Positions 5,878 through 14,004 of a stretch of 41,358 nucleotides of DNA are shown in pieces. Location: positions 1-41,358 of the IMG/VR virus record IMGVR_UViG_3300023179_000217; one strand, written 5' to 3'. Position 1 is the stretch's first letter. The number at the start of each line of letters is the position of its first letter. The notes under the pieces were generated by a model. That model was given only the letters and a program-made list of their open reading frames with translations, made no database searches and had not been told where the DNA came from. Source of the stretch: a virus. The translations under genes were made by a program, and so were the position numbers.

Positions 5878-6213
5878 ATGCAGACACCCAAGCTCCCCCC
5901 GAATGCCGGCAAGGGCCGGAAGAAAGGATCGAAGAACAAGGCGACGATGGCCGCGAAAGAGTTCGCCCAAGCCATGCTGAATCGCCCGGAATACGAGGCC
6001 AGCCTGCAAGATCGCCTCGACGCGGGCAAGGCACCACACATGGAGGTGCTCCTGCACCACTACATCCACGGCAAGCCGCGGGAGACCGTGCGTGTCGAAG
6101 AGAAGCCCGCACCCTTGCAGGTGATCGCATTGCGAACCAGGCAGGATGTCCAAGCCCTGATCGGAGCTCGAGACGCTGACGCCGGACCGGACGCGGATGA
6201 CGACGCCGAATAA
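5878..6213 (+). CDS. terS: Putative small terminase subunit
   Basis: 111 residues. The basic N terminus (KGRKKGSKNKATMAAKEF, about 12-29), the predicted helices, and VLLHHYIHGKPRETV (about 59-73) match the short proteins found before large terminases in many siphoviruses. It would recognise the packaging site and load TerL. It overlaps terL by 17 bases. The call rests on position and general pattern, since small terminases diverge strongly. Confidence 0.6.
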   Translation: MQTPKLPPNAGKGRKKGSKNKATMAAKEFAQAMLNRPEYEASLQDRLDAGKAPHMEVLLHHYIHGKPRETVRVEEKPAPLQVIALRTRQDVQALIGARDADAGPDADDDAE

Positions 6214-7486
6214 GGTTCTGGGTCTGCACGGGAACCAGTGGCCGGTTTATGACGACCCGGCCCGGTTCAAGGTGGTGGCCGCTGGTCGGCGCTTCGGAAA
6301 GACAGAGCTGGCGCTGGTGAAGCTGTTCACGGGCGGCAGGGACGGGCGCGGATGCCTAACGCATCCCGGCTTGTATCGCTACGTCGCACCCACGCAGAAG
6401 CTGGCGCGAAAGGTGCTCTGGCGTCGGAAGCTGAAACGGGCATTGGATGCGTCTTGGCTGGCCAAGCCCCCAAACGAAACCAATCTTGAGGTCACGTTCA
6501 AGAACGGGTCCATCTTGGAGGTGCTGGGAGCTGAAGAGGAGGGCGGGCTGCGCGGTGAGGGCGTGACGGGGTGCGTGCTAGACGAGTTCGCCCAAATGCG
6601 TCCTACGGCGTGGGACGAGGAAATCCGGCCATCGCTCGCGGACATGCTGGGGTGGGCGATGTTCATTGGCACGCCGCAGAGCTTCAATCACTTCTATGAA
6701 ATGTGGAAGCGCGGGCAGGACAGCCGACATCCGAAATGGAACGCCTGGCAGTTCAAGAGCGTCGACAACCCGCTGTTAGACCCAGAAGAGGTCGAAGAGG
6801 CGCGGCGCACGACAGACCCGCGCACGTTTCGCCAAGAGTGGGAAGCGAGTTTCGAGTCGATTGCCGGCCGTATCTACTGGGCGTTTTCCCATGCGCGGCA
6901 TGTGCGCCCGATTCAGCTCGATCACCATCTGCCCGTGCGGTTGTCGTTCGATTTCAATTACAACCCCGCGACAGCCGTGATCGGCCAGCGCAAGAATGAC
7001 GAAGCCCGCGTCGTGCATGAAGTGTTCCTGCCGTTTCGCGGCGGTGAGGCCACGATCGCCAGCGCCCGCGCCTGTAAAGACTGGCTCAGCGAGCAAGGAT
7101 TCAAGGGGCAGGTCTTCATCTACGGCGACTCGACCGGCAAGTCGATGAAGACCACGGGACCATCGGATCATCAGGTGCTACGCGACACGTTCCCGTATGC
7201 GACCTGGTGCATCCCGAAAGCGCAGCCGAATCCGCGAGATCGGCACGCCGCGGTCAATGGCCGGTGCCTGACCGCAGACGGCGAATCGCATCTGGTGATC
7301 GATCCCTCGTGCGAAAAGTTGATCGCAGACCTCGAGCGCGTGATCTACGCGCCGAACGGCGAAGAAGACCAGAAGACGGACCCGAGTCTGACCCATATTT
7401 CATCGGCCTTCGGGTATTGGGTCGTTGAGCAATGGCCCCCTGTCAAGAAGGGCGGGGCGGCAGAAGGGCATGCCCATTGGCTATGA
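6197..7486 (+). CDS. terL: Large terminase subunit (ATPase and nuclease)
   Basis: 429 residues. The N-terminal ATPase has GRRFGKT as the Walker A (residues 30-36) and CVLDEFAQ as the Walker B with catalytic Asp-Glu at about 129-130. The C-terminal RNase H-like nuclease shows LSFDFNYNP (about 250) and IYGDSTGKS (about 308), with expected metal-binding aspartates. The protein cuts concatemeric DNA and pumps it into the prohead through the portal. Size and domain order are normal. The stop overlaps the next ATG. Confidence 0.93.
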   Translation: MTTPNKVLGLHGNQWPVYDDPARFKVVAAGRRFGKTELALVKLFTGGRDGRGCLTHPGLYRYVAPTQKLARKVLWRRKLKRALDASWLAKPPNETNLEVTFKNGSILEVLGAEEEGGLRGEGVTGCVLDEFAQMRPTAWDEEIRPSLADMLGWAMFIGTPQSFNHFYEMWKRGQDSRHPKWNAWQFKSVDNPLLDPEEVEEARRTTDPRTFRQEWEASFESIAGRIYWAFSHARHVRPIQLDHHLPVRLSFDFNYNPATAVIGQRKNDEARVVHEVFLPFRGGEATIASARACKDWLSEQGFKGQVFIYGDSTGKSMKTTGPSDHQVLRDTFPYATWCIPKAQPNPRDRHAAVNGRCLTADGESHLVIDPSCEKLIADLERVIYAPNGEEDQKTDPSLTHISSAFGYWVVEQWPPVKKGGAAEGHAHWL

Positions 7487-7686
7487 AGATCACCCCGCTC
7501 GAGATGAAGTTCACCTACAACGACAAGCTGGACAAGCCGATGGTGCTGGCCTGCTTCATCCCGCAAGCCGGCTACACCGATGCGGACGTGGACGAGTGCA
7601 TCACCGAACTGGACAAGGTGTTCCCGAATCACACCATCCGGGTCTACGAATCACAGGCGCAGTGGAAGCTGAGGGCAGAGCGATGA
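7483..7686 (+). CDS. Small hypothetical protein
   Basis: 67 residues from ATG 7483, whose ATGA overlaps the terL stop; the longer frame upstream overlaps terL and is unlikely. The sequence has alternating strand-like segments (KITPLEMKFTYND, PMVLACFIP, HTIRVYE) but no recognised motif. Its stop overlaps the next start (ATGA). Confidence 0.6.
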   Translation: MKITPLEMKFTYNDKLDKPMVLACFIPQAGYTDADVDECITELDKVFPNHTIRVYESQAQWKLRAER

Positions 7687-7883
7687 CGAAGCTGAAGACA
7701 TCTGAGTGCGCCGAGTTGCTGGGCGTGTCGACCGACTTCATCCTGGACGAGATCAAGGATGGTCGCTTGCCCGCCCTCAAGACCGCACGCGGACAGCGAT
7801 CCATCTATCGAATCGAAGTTGACGACTTCCGCGAGTATTGCCGGCGGCACTGGCCGAACACGAAGGTCGACGCCGCTGCGTAG
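7683..7883 (+). CDS. Excisionase/MerR-like helix-turn-helix protein
   Basis: 66 residues. LKTSECAELLGVSTDFILD (about 3-21), then GRLPALKTARGQRSIYR, forms the winged helix typical of HTH_17 excisionase-like DNA-binding proteins, with the wing basic residues present. It lies between terL and portal rather than next to the integrase, so it may be a packaging or late regulator instead of the excisionase. A parS-like palindrome follows its stop directly. Confidence 0.75.
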   Translation: MTKLKTSECAELLGVSTDFILDEIKDGRLPALKTARGQRSIYRIEVDDFREYCRRHWPNTKVDAAA

Positions 7884-7899
7884 TGTTCCACGCGGAACA
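7884..7899. promoter_or_regulatory. parS-like palindrome TGTTCCACGCGGAACA
   Basis: The 16-mer matches the bacterial chromosome-partition consensus TGTTNCACGTGNAACA at 13 of 14 defined positions (the tenth base is C instead of T). It lies directly after the stop of the helix-turn-helix gene, in the 125-base gap before the portal gene. It could be a binding site for host ParB, a site for the neighbouring HTH protein, or a simple RNA hairpin. No ParB gene is visible in the phage. Confidence 0.45.
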
Positions 7900-8008
7900 T
7901 AGCCGCCTATGCCGCTGTAGCCGCTGGGCCGGATTTGTTCTCGCATCGTAGTAGTCGCAGGCGCATCGTTGGCATGTCAGCAGGTCCGGACTTGCTGGCG
8001 CATCCTTC

Positions 8009-9643
8009 ATGCCTGCGGCTTCAGCTCCGCTCGGAACGTCCGGGCCGGTTCTCGGTGTAGCGCACCCGCTCTACATCCAGTACCGCCCCAAATGGCAACA
8101 GTGCCTCGATGTCTACGAGGGCGCTGGCGGCTTCCTGTCGAACGACAAGCCCTACCTGATCGCGCACCCCCGCGAATACCTGGATCACTCCATCCCGGTC
8201 AAAGCCGAGGACGGGGTGACCGTCAAGACGTACGAGCCGAACCCGAGCCCGTCGCAGCCCTCGCCCAAGCTGTTGGAGCGTCGGAAGTTGGCGCGGTATG
8301 AGAACTACGCGGCCACGCTGATCGATCAACTCTCGGCGGCCCTGTTCCGTGTGAAGCGGAAGATTACCTTCGCGGAAGACTCGCCCGTGCCCGCTGGCGG
8401 CAAACGCCCCATTGAGCAGTTTTGGGATGACGCGGACGGCATGGGCACCTGCTGGGATGAGCTGCTGAAGCAGTACTGGAAGGTCGCCGGGGTCTTCGGG
8501 CATGTCGTGCTTTATTTCGACTTGCCGGCCGAGGATTCTGACCGCATCGCGCCGGTCGTGCGGGCCTATACCCCGCTGGATGTCCCCGACTGGCTGGTGG
8601 ACGAGCGCGGGAAGCTGATCCAGATCAAGTTGATGGAGGCCACGCCCCGCGAGTCGTTCAAGACGCCCGTGGGGTCGGCGGCTCGTCAGGTGCGCGTGCG
8701 CGTGCTGACGACAGAGGGCTGGTCGCTGCAGCGTCCGAATGGCACAGCCATCGACGTGGGCGATTGGGGCGGGGCGTACGAGGGTCTGCCGGTGGCAATC
8801 CTCTACGCGAAGCGCCGGGCCATTGTGCCGTACGTCGGGAAGTCCGTCTTGGGCGACCCGATGAACTTTATTGACCTCTACAACCTGATCTCGGAAGTGC
8901 GCGAACTGCTCCGCAAGGAGACGTTCTCGATTCTGAACGTGCCAATTGGCGAGAACGGCAGTGTCGACCAGGAGCGGGCGCTGATCGGGCGTCAGGGTGG
9001 CACAGGCAACATCCTGTTCACCACCGGCAACGCGAGCTACATCAGCGCCGACAGCAAGAACGTCGAGGTCTACCACCTGCACATCGATCGGTTGCTCCGG
9101 TCGATCTTCCGGCAGTCGATGCTTCCGTGGGAAGGCGATTCCAAGCAGACCGAATCCGCCGACTCGCGCCGGATGAAGCGCGAAGACCTGAATCAGTTGC
9201 TGTCCGATTTCGCGGACGAGCTGCAGAAGGTCGACATGACGGCGACCGATCTGGTCTACCAGGCCGTGTACGGCTCCGCGTGGAAGAAGTGGAAGACCGC
9301 GGACGGCGTGTCGATTGGCTGGCCGGATAGCTTTGAAACGACCCCACTCGAAGACCTGCTGAAGCAGTTTGCCGATGGCGTGCGCATGGAGCTGGGCGAG
9401 ACGGCAACGAAGGAAACCAAAAAGCGTGCCGCCCGCGTGTTGCTCCCGGACCTGTCGGCGGATCGACTGGCCGACATCGACGAAGAGATCAACGCAATGG
9501 AAGTGCTGACCGATGCCGAACGGCGTCAGCAGCAACTCGACGCGAGCATGGGCCGGTTGGCGGGTGCCATGCCGAAGTCTCAACCCGCGGACCCTGAAGC
9601 CGACCCCGGCGACATGAACCCGGAGGGCGCGGCCGATGCCTAG
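8009..9643 (+). CDS. Portal protein (DUF4055-like)
   Basis: 544 residues, the usual portal length. The N-terminal HPLYIQYRPKWQQCLDVYEG, then ARYENYAATLIDQLSAALFR and the later ESADSRRMKREDLNQLL, recall the DUF4055 family of portals in siphoviruses. The protein forms the dodecameric ring at one vertex through which TerL packages DNA. Gene order terL-portal-head morphogenesis supports this. The start at 8009 has no strong ribosome binding site. The 3' end overlaps the next gene by 8 bases. Confidence 0.82.
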   Translation: MPAASAPLGTSGPVLGVAHPLYIQYRPKWQQCLDVYEGAGGFLSNDKPYLIAHPREYLDHSIPVKAEDGVTVKTYEPNPSPSQPSPKLLERRKLARYENYAATLIDQLSAALFRVKRKITFAEDSPVPAGGKRPIEQFWDDADGMGTCWDELLKQYWKVAGVFGHVVLYFDLPAEDSDRIAPVVRAYTPLDVPDWLVDERGKLIQIKLMEATPRESFKTPVGSAARQVRVRVLTTEGWSLQRPNGTAIDVGDWGGAYEGLPVAILYAKRRAIVPYVGKSVLGDPMNFIDLYNLISEVRELLRKETFSILNVPIGENGSVDQERALIGRQGGTGNILFTTGNASYISADSKNVEVYHLHIDRLLRSIFRQSMLPWEGDSKQTESADSRRMKREDLNQLLSDFADELQKVDMTATDLVYQAVYGSAWKKWKTADGVSIGWPDSFETTPLEDLLKQFADGVRMELGETATKETKKRAARVLLPDLSADRLADIDEEINAMEVLTDAERRQQQLDASMGRLAGAMPKSQPADPEADPGDMNPEGAADA

Positions 9644-10454
9644 CCTGAAGGTGCGCGGGGAGCAGATCGCACAGGCGGCGGATCGCCTGTCGTCCTCGTT
9701 CTATCGGGAACTGGCGCGGGTGCTTCAAGACACGGAGCGGGCGTTGCAACCCATTCTCCGGCGGGCCTTGGACGGCGATCGCACGGCCACGGTCACGGGC
9801 GCTCGTGGCCTGGTATTGCGCCGGGAAGTGCGTCAGGCGCTCGAGCGGGCTGGATACGACGCGCTGGTCGATGCGGCGACATCGAACGCGGTGCAGCGCA
9901 TGGCGGATGTCGTGCTGGCCACGCGCATCGGGGCCAGTGCCGTGAAGCTGATCGCTCCGGATGCGCGGAAGCTGCAAGCGCTGGTCGACATTGGCCGCGT
10001 GAATCTCTTGCAGGTCGGGGATGACACAGCAGCGGCGATCTGGCGGTCGGTCGCCTCGTGGGTGTTCTCGGCGCGTCCCACTAATGACATTTTGGACGAC
10101 CTGTTCAATGCGCTCGATGAGGACACGGGCGTGATTCACACGCTGTTCGACACGCAGGTGTCGACGTTCGGGCGTCAGGTGGAAGCGTTGGCGGTGGCCG
10201 ATCTGCCCGCGGATCAACCGTTCCTGTATGTCGGGCCGAACGACCAGAAGAACCGGCCGTTCTGCCGTGAGCACGTGGGGCACGTGATGACCCGTGCGGC
10301 TATTGAGGGTTTAGACAACGGCCAGTTGCCGAATCCGTTCGTCACGGGCGGCGGCTACAACTGCCGGCATTCGTGGTTGGCGGTCGAGTCGCAAGAACTG
10401 CGGGACTTGGCCAATACCGGACGCAAAGCGCCGGAGTTTGCGGGGCGGGCATGA
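9636..10454 (+). CDS. Head morphogenesis / minor capsid protein (Mu gpF-like)
   Basis: 272 residues. The C-terminal part has RPFCREHVGHVMTRAAIEGL, then NGQLPNPFVTGGGYNCRHSW. This is the Cys/His-containing signature of the SPP1 gp7/Mu gpF group of minor head proteins, which associate with the portal and act in capsid assembly and DNA ejection. The N-terminal two thirds are helical. Its start overlaps the portal stop, and ATGA overlaps the next gene. Confidence 0.8.
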   Translation: MPSLKVRGEQIAQAADRLSSSFYRELARVLQDTERALQPILRRALDGDRTATVTGARGLVLRREVRQALERAGYDALVDAATSNAVQRMADVVLATRIGASAVKLIAPDARKLQALVDIGRVNLLQVGDDTAAAIWRSVASWVFSARPTNDILDDLFNALDEDTGVIHTLFDTQVSTFGRQVEALAVADLPADQPFLYVGPNDQKNRPFCREHVGHVMTRAAIEGLDNGQLPNPFVTGGGYNCRHSWLAVESQELRDLANTGRKAPEFAGRA

Positions 10455-10684
10455 CGGTGGCCCAGTTGCGCGAGTTCCATCGGCGTCGGTTCTGTCAGTG
10501 CGGAGCCCGTGCCACTCGCGTGGTGGAAGGGCAGGGCTACTGCACGCGGCATCTGGCCAGGGCCGAGGACGCCGCAGCGGATAACGCCTTGCGCATGGAT
10601 TCGATGAAGGCCGCGCACGAGTTTGCCTTTGACAAACGGCGAAGCGTGACGCGGGATTACCGCTACTCGGCGAGGGTCCGGTGA
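10451..10684 (+). CDS. Small putative zinc-binding protein
   Basis: 77 residues from ATG 10451 (ATGA overlap with the head gene). RFCQCGARATRVVEGQGYC and the following TRH give a C-x-C...C-x-x-H arrangement near the N terminus that could bind zinc. The rest is basic and helical. Its stop overlaps the GTG of the next gene. Function unknown. Confidence 0.6.
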   Translation: MTVAQLREFHRRRFCQCGARATRVVEGQGYCTRHLARAEDAAADNALRMDSMKAAHEFAFDKRRSVTRDYRYSARVR

Positions 10685-11334
10685 GCGAGACGAACATTCT
10701 CGGGCGCATGCCGACCGGCGATCTGCGGGAAACCTGGAAGTATCCCCACGGTGATCCATCCGTGTCGCTGTTCACGCAAGCCGTGGAGCGGTGGGGTATG
10801 GCGCTGCGTGGCGGGGCGCGGGTGCTTGAGCTCGGATGCTGCGAGACGGACTTTCACGAGTGGTTCCGTCGTGCCCGTCCGGACTGCGAGCTGGTCGGCG
10901 TCGACGTGAATCTGATGTCCGGCTATCAGGGCGCGTTTTTCCACCAGTCGGCAGAATCGTGCGTGTTTGAGCCGGGGTTCTTCGATGCGGTGATCGCGCT
11001 CGGATCGATTGAGCACTTCGGGTTGGGCTTCTACGGCGACCCGATCAATGACACGGCCGACATGGAAGTGGTCGCGCTTGCGGAGCGGTGGTTGCGTCCG
11101 GGTGGGTGGTTCTACTGCGATGTGCCCTTTACGCCTGGCACGCACTACGTCACCGAGAACCGGCACTTTCGGGTCTATGACGACGAGACATTGCAGTCGC
11201 GGCTTGTGGGCGGCATGACGAGGGAGCGCCTCGCCTACGCGACGGGCGATACGGACATCTGGCACGACCAGCGGCCGGCGGCACCGATGGTGCCGTTCTG
11301 GTACGCCATTCAGCTTGCGCGAAAGGGGGTATAG
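10681..11334 (+). CDS. Class I SAM-dependent methyltransferase in the head module
   Basis: 217 residues from GTG 10681. Motif I is VLELGCCETDF (about 48-58), motif II contains LVGVDVN, and a later IALGSIEHFGLGFYGDPIND resembles DUF268-like methyltransferases linked to sugar or surface modification. No DNA target-recognition domain is present, so the substrate is more likely a sugar, protein or small molecule than DNA. It lies between minor head genes, 2.8 kb before a glycosyltransferase-methyltransferase fusion, and may act with it on virion glycans. That partnership is inferred. Confidence 0.72.
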   Translation: MSETNILGRMPTGDLRETWKYPHGDPSVSLFTQAVERWGMALRGGARVLELGCCETDFHEWFRRARPDCELVGVDVNLMSGYQGAFFHQSAESCVFEPGFFDAVIALGSIEHFGLGFYGDPINDTADMEVVALAERWLRPGGWFYCDVPFTPGTHYVTENRHFRVYDDETLQSRLVGGMTRERLAYATGDTDIWHDQRPAAPMVPFWYAIQLARKGV

Positions 11335-11338
11335 GCAC

Positions 11339-11386
11339 ATGGCCAAGAAGATGGGCGGCACGAAGCGCGGCGGGAAGAAGTACTGA
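11339..11386 (+). CDS. Tiny Lys/Gly-rich peptide (15 aa)
   Basis: ATG 11339 starts a 15-codon frame, MAKKMGGTKRGGKKY, preceded by a G-rich stretch (AGGGGG about ten bases upstream). Five Lys, an Arg and five Gly make it extremely basic. Very small basic peptides of this sort occur in phage head regions; function unknown. Low confidence because of length. Confidence 0.35.
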   Translation: MAKKMGGTKRGGKKY

Positions 11387-11387
11387 G

Positions 11388-11639
11388 GTGAGCTTTACGC
11401 GGGCGTGCCGAGATAAGCAGCGGCACGCGACGAAGGGCGAAGCCGATGCCCATAAGCGGGCGTTGGCGCGTCGACGGCGCGGGGACGTGCAGACGTATAG
11501 GTGCCTCTACTGCGACGGCTGGCATGTAGGGCACGAGGGTAACGGACATGGGCGTGCAGGTGCGTCGGACATTCACGGTCAAGGCCATCGAGTTGACCAC
11601 GAAGGCCGACATGGAAGCGATCGGACGCCTCGCCCGTGA
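11388..11639 (+). CDS. Small zinc-ribbon-like protein
   Basis: 83 residues from GTG 11388. The N-terminal 50 residues (RACRDKQRHATKGEADAHKR, then YRCLYCDGWHVGH) match the short phage proteins with C-x-x-C and W-H-x-G-H, likely zinc-binding. The remaining tail overlaps the next gene by 92 bases and is probably junk extension of the frame. Function unknown. Confidence 0.55.
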   Translation: MSFTRACRDKQRHATKGEADAHKRALARRRRGDVQTYRCLYCDGWHVGHEGNGHGRAGASDIHGQGHRVDHEGRHGSDRTPRP

Positions 11640-11835
11640 GCGGATCATCCGCCGGACGGTGATGGGCAAGTTGCCGAATGACGTGCCGATGGCTCCCTAC
11701 TCACCGGGTTACGCCAAGGCGCGAGCGAAGGCGGGCTTATCGACCAGCCCGAACCTGCAAGTCAGCGGGGAGATGTTGCGGAACATCCAGGTCGTCGCGG
11801 AAGACAAGAAGGTGACGTTGACCTTCACGGCATGA
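11548..11835 (+). CDS. Virion morphogenesis / tail-completion-like protein, N-terminal part
   Basis: 95 residues. APYSPGYAKARAKAGLSTSP followed by NLQVSGEMLRNIQV resembles the middle of phage virion morphogenesis proteins (gpS/HK97 gp10-like), in which the 'SG-x-ML' turn precedes a beta segment. In those relatives the chain continues into a C-terminal part, here encoded by the next ORF in the -1 frame. The two ORFs overlap by ATGA. It may be a genuine two-protein version. Confidence 0.6.
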   Translation: MGVQVRRTFTVKAIELTTKADMEAIGRLARERIIRRTVMGKLPNDVPMAPYSPGYAKARAKAGLSTSPNLQVSGEMLRNIQVVAEDKKVTLTFTA

Positions 11836-12038
11836 GTAAGGGTAAGCGCGGCACGCTGATCCAGCAATCCCGGCGCGTGCCGCCGGCAGAAAAGGCGCTG
11901 TTCCACAACGTGACCGGCGCGGGCAAGTCGCAGGTGAAACGCGAGTTCTTCGATCTGGATGCCAGCGATCAAGCGGCATTGACCGACGAACTGAAGCGGC
12001 GAATGACGCGGAACTTACAGAAAGGGCTAGGGACGTAA
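11832..12038 (+). CDS. Virion morphogenesis-like protein, C-terminal part
   Basis: 68 residues. ALFHNVTGAGKSQVKREFFD, then LDASDQAALTDELKRRM, matches the usual C-terminal end ('H-x-x-G-A-G...K-R-E-F-F-x-L') of the same morphogenesis family as the upstream ORF. It starts at ATG 11832, inside the stop of that ORF. Translational coupling rather than frameshift is the simpler reading, since no clear slippery heptamer is visible. Confidence 0.6.
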   Translation: MSKGKRGTLIQQSRRVPPAEKALFHNVTGAGKSQVKREFFDLDASDQAALTDELKRRMTRNLQKGLGT

Positions 12039-12040
12039 GC

Positions 12041-12766
12041 ATGGGCGAGAAGTTTGAGATCGAAATTGACGACACCGGCAATCTCGGCGCACTGCCGGAC
12101 GCCTTGCAACGCGCATTCGATCAGAAGGTGACCAAGGCGGTCACGAAGGCGGAAGAGAACCTGAAGGCCAAGTTAACCGTGGACCCAGCCGAGAAAGAGC
12201 GGCTGAAGCTGCTGGAAGAGGAGAACAGCCGGTTCCGCGAAGAACAGGCCAAGGCCGCCAAGGACTACGAGGCCGCCGAAAAGATTCGGGAAGAGCGTCA
12301 TGCCGCCTCGCTGAAGGAACGCGAGGACAAGCTGACCGCCTCCCAACAGGAGATTGCGCGTCGGGACAGCCGACTGCGCAGCATGCTCGGGTCGGAAGTT
12401 CGGGCCGCCGCTGCCGCCGCAGGTGCGCGGGACGAATCCCTCCCAGAACTCGTGACGCTGATCGGGCACGCGCTCGATCTCGATCCCGAGACACTCGAAC
12501 CGTTCGTGAAAGGGGCGGAAGGCAAGCCACTTGAGAAGGACGGGAAGCGGGTCTCCATCGACGCGCACGTGCAGCAATACCTCGCGGACCATCCGCACCA
12601 CCTGAAGGGGCACCGGGGCAAGTCCGGCAACGCTCAGGGCGGGGCGACGTTGCGCGGGGCCGCAGTGGGCGACGGCGATGCCATTGCCGCCGCCGAAGAG
12701 ATGCCCAGCACGAAGAACGTAACCGCCGCGATTGGCGCGGTCCGGAAGCGGGCGAGTGCGGCTTAA
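12041..12766 (+). CDS. Putative scaffolding protein
   Basis: 241 residues. A long coiled-coil region (about 40-130: repeated ERLKLLEEENSRFREEQAKA and AEKIREERHAASLKEREDKL type heptads) is followed by a less ordered C-terminal part. Length, composition and position directly before the major capsid gene fit a capsid scaffold that guides prohead assembly and is then released. There is no protease motif. Identification rests on position and composition. Confidence 0.7.
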   Translation: MGEKFEIEIDDTGNLGALPDALQRAFDQKVTKAVTKAEENLKAKLTVDPAEKERLKLLEEENSRFREEQAKAAKDYEAAEKIREERHAASLKEREDKLTASQQEIARRDSRLRSMLGSEVRAAAAAAGARDESLPELVTLIGHALDLDPETLEPFVKGAEGKPLEKDGKRVSIDAHVQQYLADHPHHLKGHRGKSGNAQGGATLRGAAVGDGDAIAAAEEMPSTKNVTAAIGAVRKRASAA

Positions 12767-12779
12767 GAGGATTTAACCG

Positions 12780-13937
12780 ATGGCCTTTACGGGTCTTGCG
12801 TCCAACGAACGGTTCACGGCGAACCAGGTCCGCGAAGACATTTCGCGCATCATCGCCACCCTGTCCCCGAAGGAAGTGCCGCTGCTCAACTGGCTCGGCG
12901 ATCCCGACACGTTCGCCCTGTCCACGAAGCACGAGTTCTTCGAGGACAACATGCTGCCGAACTACGTCGTTTCGTCCGTGGCGATTGCCTCGGCGACGGC
13001 GAACACCGGCATTCAGGTGAACGGTCAGGGCCTGTCCCTGACGGTCGGCACCCTGCTTGAGAACGAAACCGACACCACGAACACCACCCGCGAACTGATG
13101 CAGGTGGCCTCGGTGGTCGGCGCGAACTCCATCCTGGTCAAGCGCGGCTACGGCGGCACGGCGGTCGGCTCGCTGGCGGCTGGCGGTCAGCTCTACGTGC
13201 GGGCGATGGCCGGCATCGAAGGGCAGGATCACGACGGCTCGTCTGTGCGTGCGCTCGGCACGCGCCGCGCCAACACGGTCGGCTACTTCTACATCCCGGT
13301 GGCGGCGTCGGGCACCGACCTGGCGATCAACCTGGCGGGAAATGACAGCTACGACAACGTCATCCGCAAGGGCCTGATCGACGCGCTGCACCAGCTCGAG
13401 AAGGAAGTCGTCCGCGGCGTCCGCAACTCGACCAACTCGCTGGGCACCACGTCGGAAACCCGCACCATGCAGGGCATCCGCGAGCAGTTGACCACGATCA
13501 ACTCGCAGGTGACGGCGAGCTCGTTCGCGGCGAATCCCCACAAGTACATCGGGGATGCGTTCGAGAACATCTTCGCGCAGGGCGGATCGCCGGATACCGA
13601 GAGCTGGGGCATCATCGCCGGCTCGACGTTCTTCCGCAACATTTCCGACCTGAACGACACGAAGGTGCAGGACAGCAACCAATCGGAGCTGTTCCAGCGC
13701 GTGATCCGTCGTTACGTCGGCCCGCTCGGTGCGGCCGACGTGATCCTGTCGCGGGTCATCCCGTCGACGGAGTGCCTCATCGTCCCGCGTGAACGGCTCA
13801 AGGTCGTGCCGTTGCAGGGCCGCTCGTTCACCTACGAAGACCTGGGCAAGACGGGCGACAACGTGAAGGGCCAGATCGTGGGCGAATACTCCCTCGAGCT
13901 GTTCCATCAGAAGGCGATGGCGCGCATCCGCACCTAA
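12780..13937 (+). CDS. Major capsid protein (DUF5309/SU10-like HK97 fold)
   Basis: 385 residues, a normal size for this group. The N-terminal part LSPKEVPLLNWLGDPDTFAL (about 30-49) followed by a HEFFEDNMLPN segment is typical of the DUF5309/SU10 major capsid family. The C terminus has the strand-rich ending with ECLIVPRERLKVVPLQGRSF. It forms the icosahedral shell. Scaffold upstream and neck genes downstream support the call. A GC-rich hairpin follows the stop, and a large sugar-enzyme fusion gene follows soon after. Confidence 0.85.
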   Translation: MAFTGLASNERFTANQVREDISRIIATLSPKEVPLLNWLGDPDTFALSTKHEFFEDNMLPNYVVSSVAIASATANTGIQVNGQGLSLTVGTLLENETDTTNTTRELMQVASVVGANSILVKRGYGGTAVGSLAAGGQLYVRAMAGIEGQDHDGSSVRALGTRRANTVGYFYIPVAASGTDLAINLAGNDSYDNVIRKGLIDALHQLEKEVVRGVRNSTNSLGTTSETRTMQGIREQLTTINSQVTASSFAANPHKYIGDAFENIFAQGGSPDTESWGIIAGSTFFRNISDLNDTKVQDSNQSELFQRVIRRYVGPLGAADVILSRVIPSTECLIVPRERLKVVPLQGRSFTYEDLGKTGDNVKGQIVGEYSLELFHQKAMARIRT

Positions 13938-13950
13938 GCGCATGGGTGAT

Positions 13951-13977
13951 CGGGGCGGCCCGTATGTGGTCGCCCCG
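13951..13977 (+). terminator. GC-rich hairpin after the capsid gene
   Basis: CGGGGCGgCC (13951-13960) pairs with GGtCGCCCCG (13968-13977) around a 7-base loop, 13 bases after the capsid stop. No clear U-run follows, so it is better read as an attenuator or mRNA-stabilising element that keeps capsid message abundant. Confidence 0.5.
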
Positions 13978-14004
13978 GCCACTTTCAGAAAGGACACGAG
14001 TTCG

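Noticed and set aside
12141-13997. A long minus-strand frame (618 codons) opposite scaffold and capsid genes
   Set aside because: The composition is Arg/Ala/Asp/Val shadow coding of GC-rich genes. The plus-strand genes have clear families and coupling.
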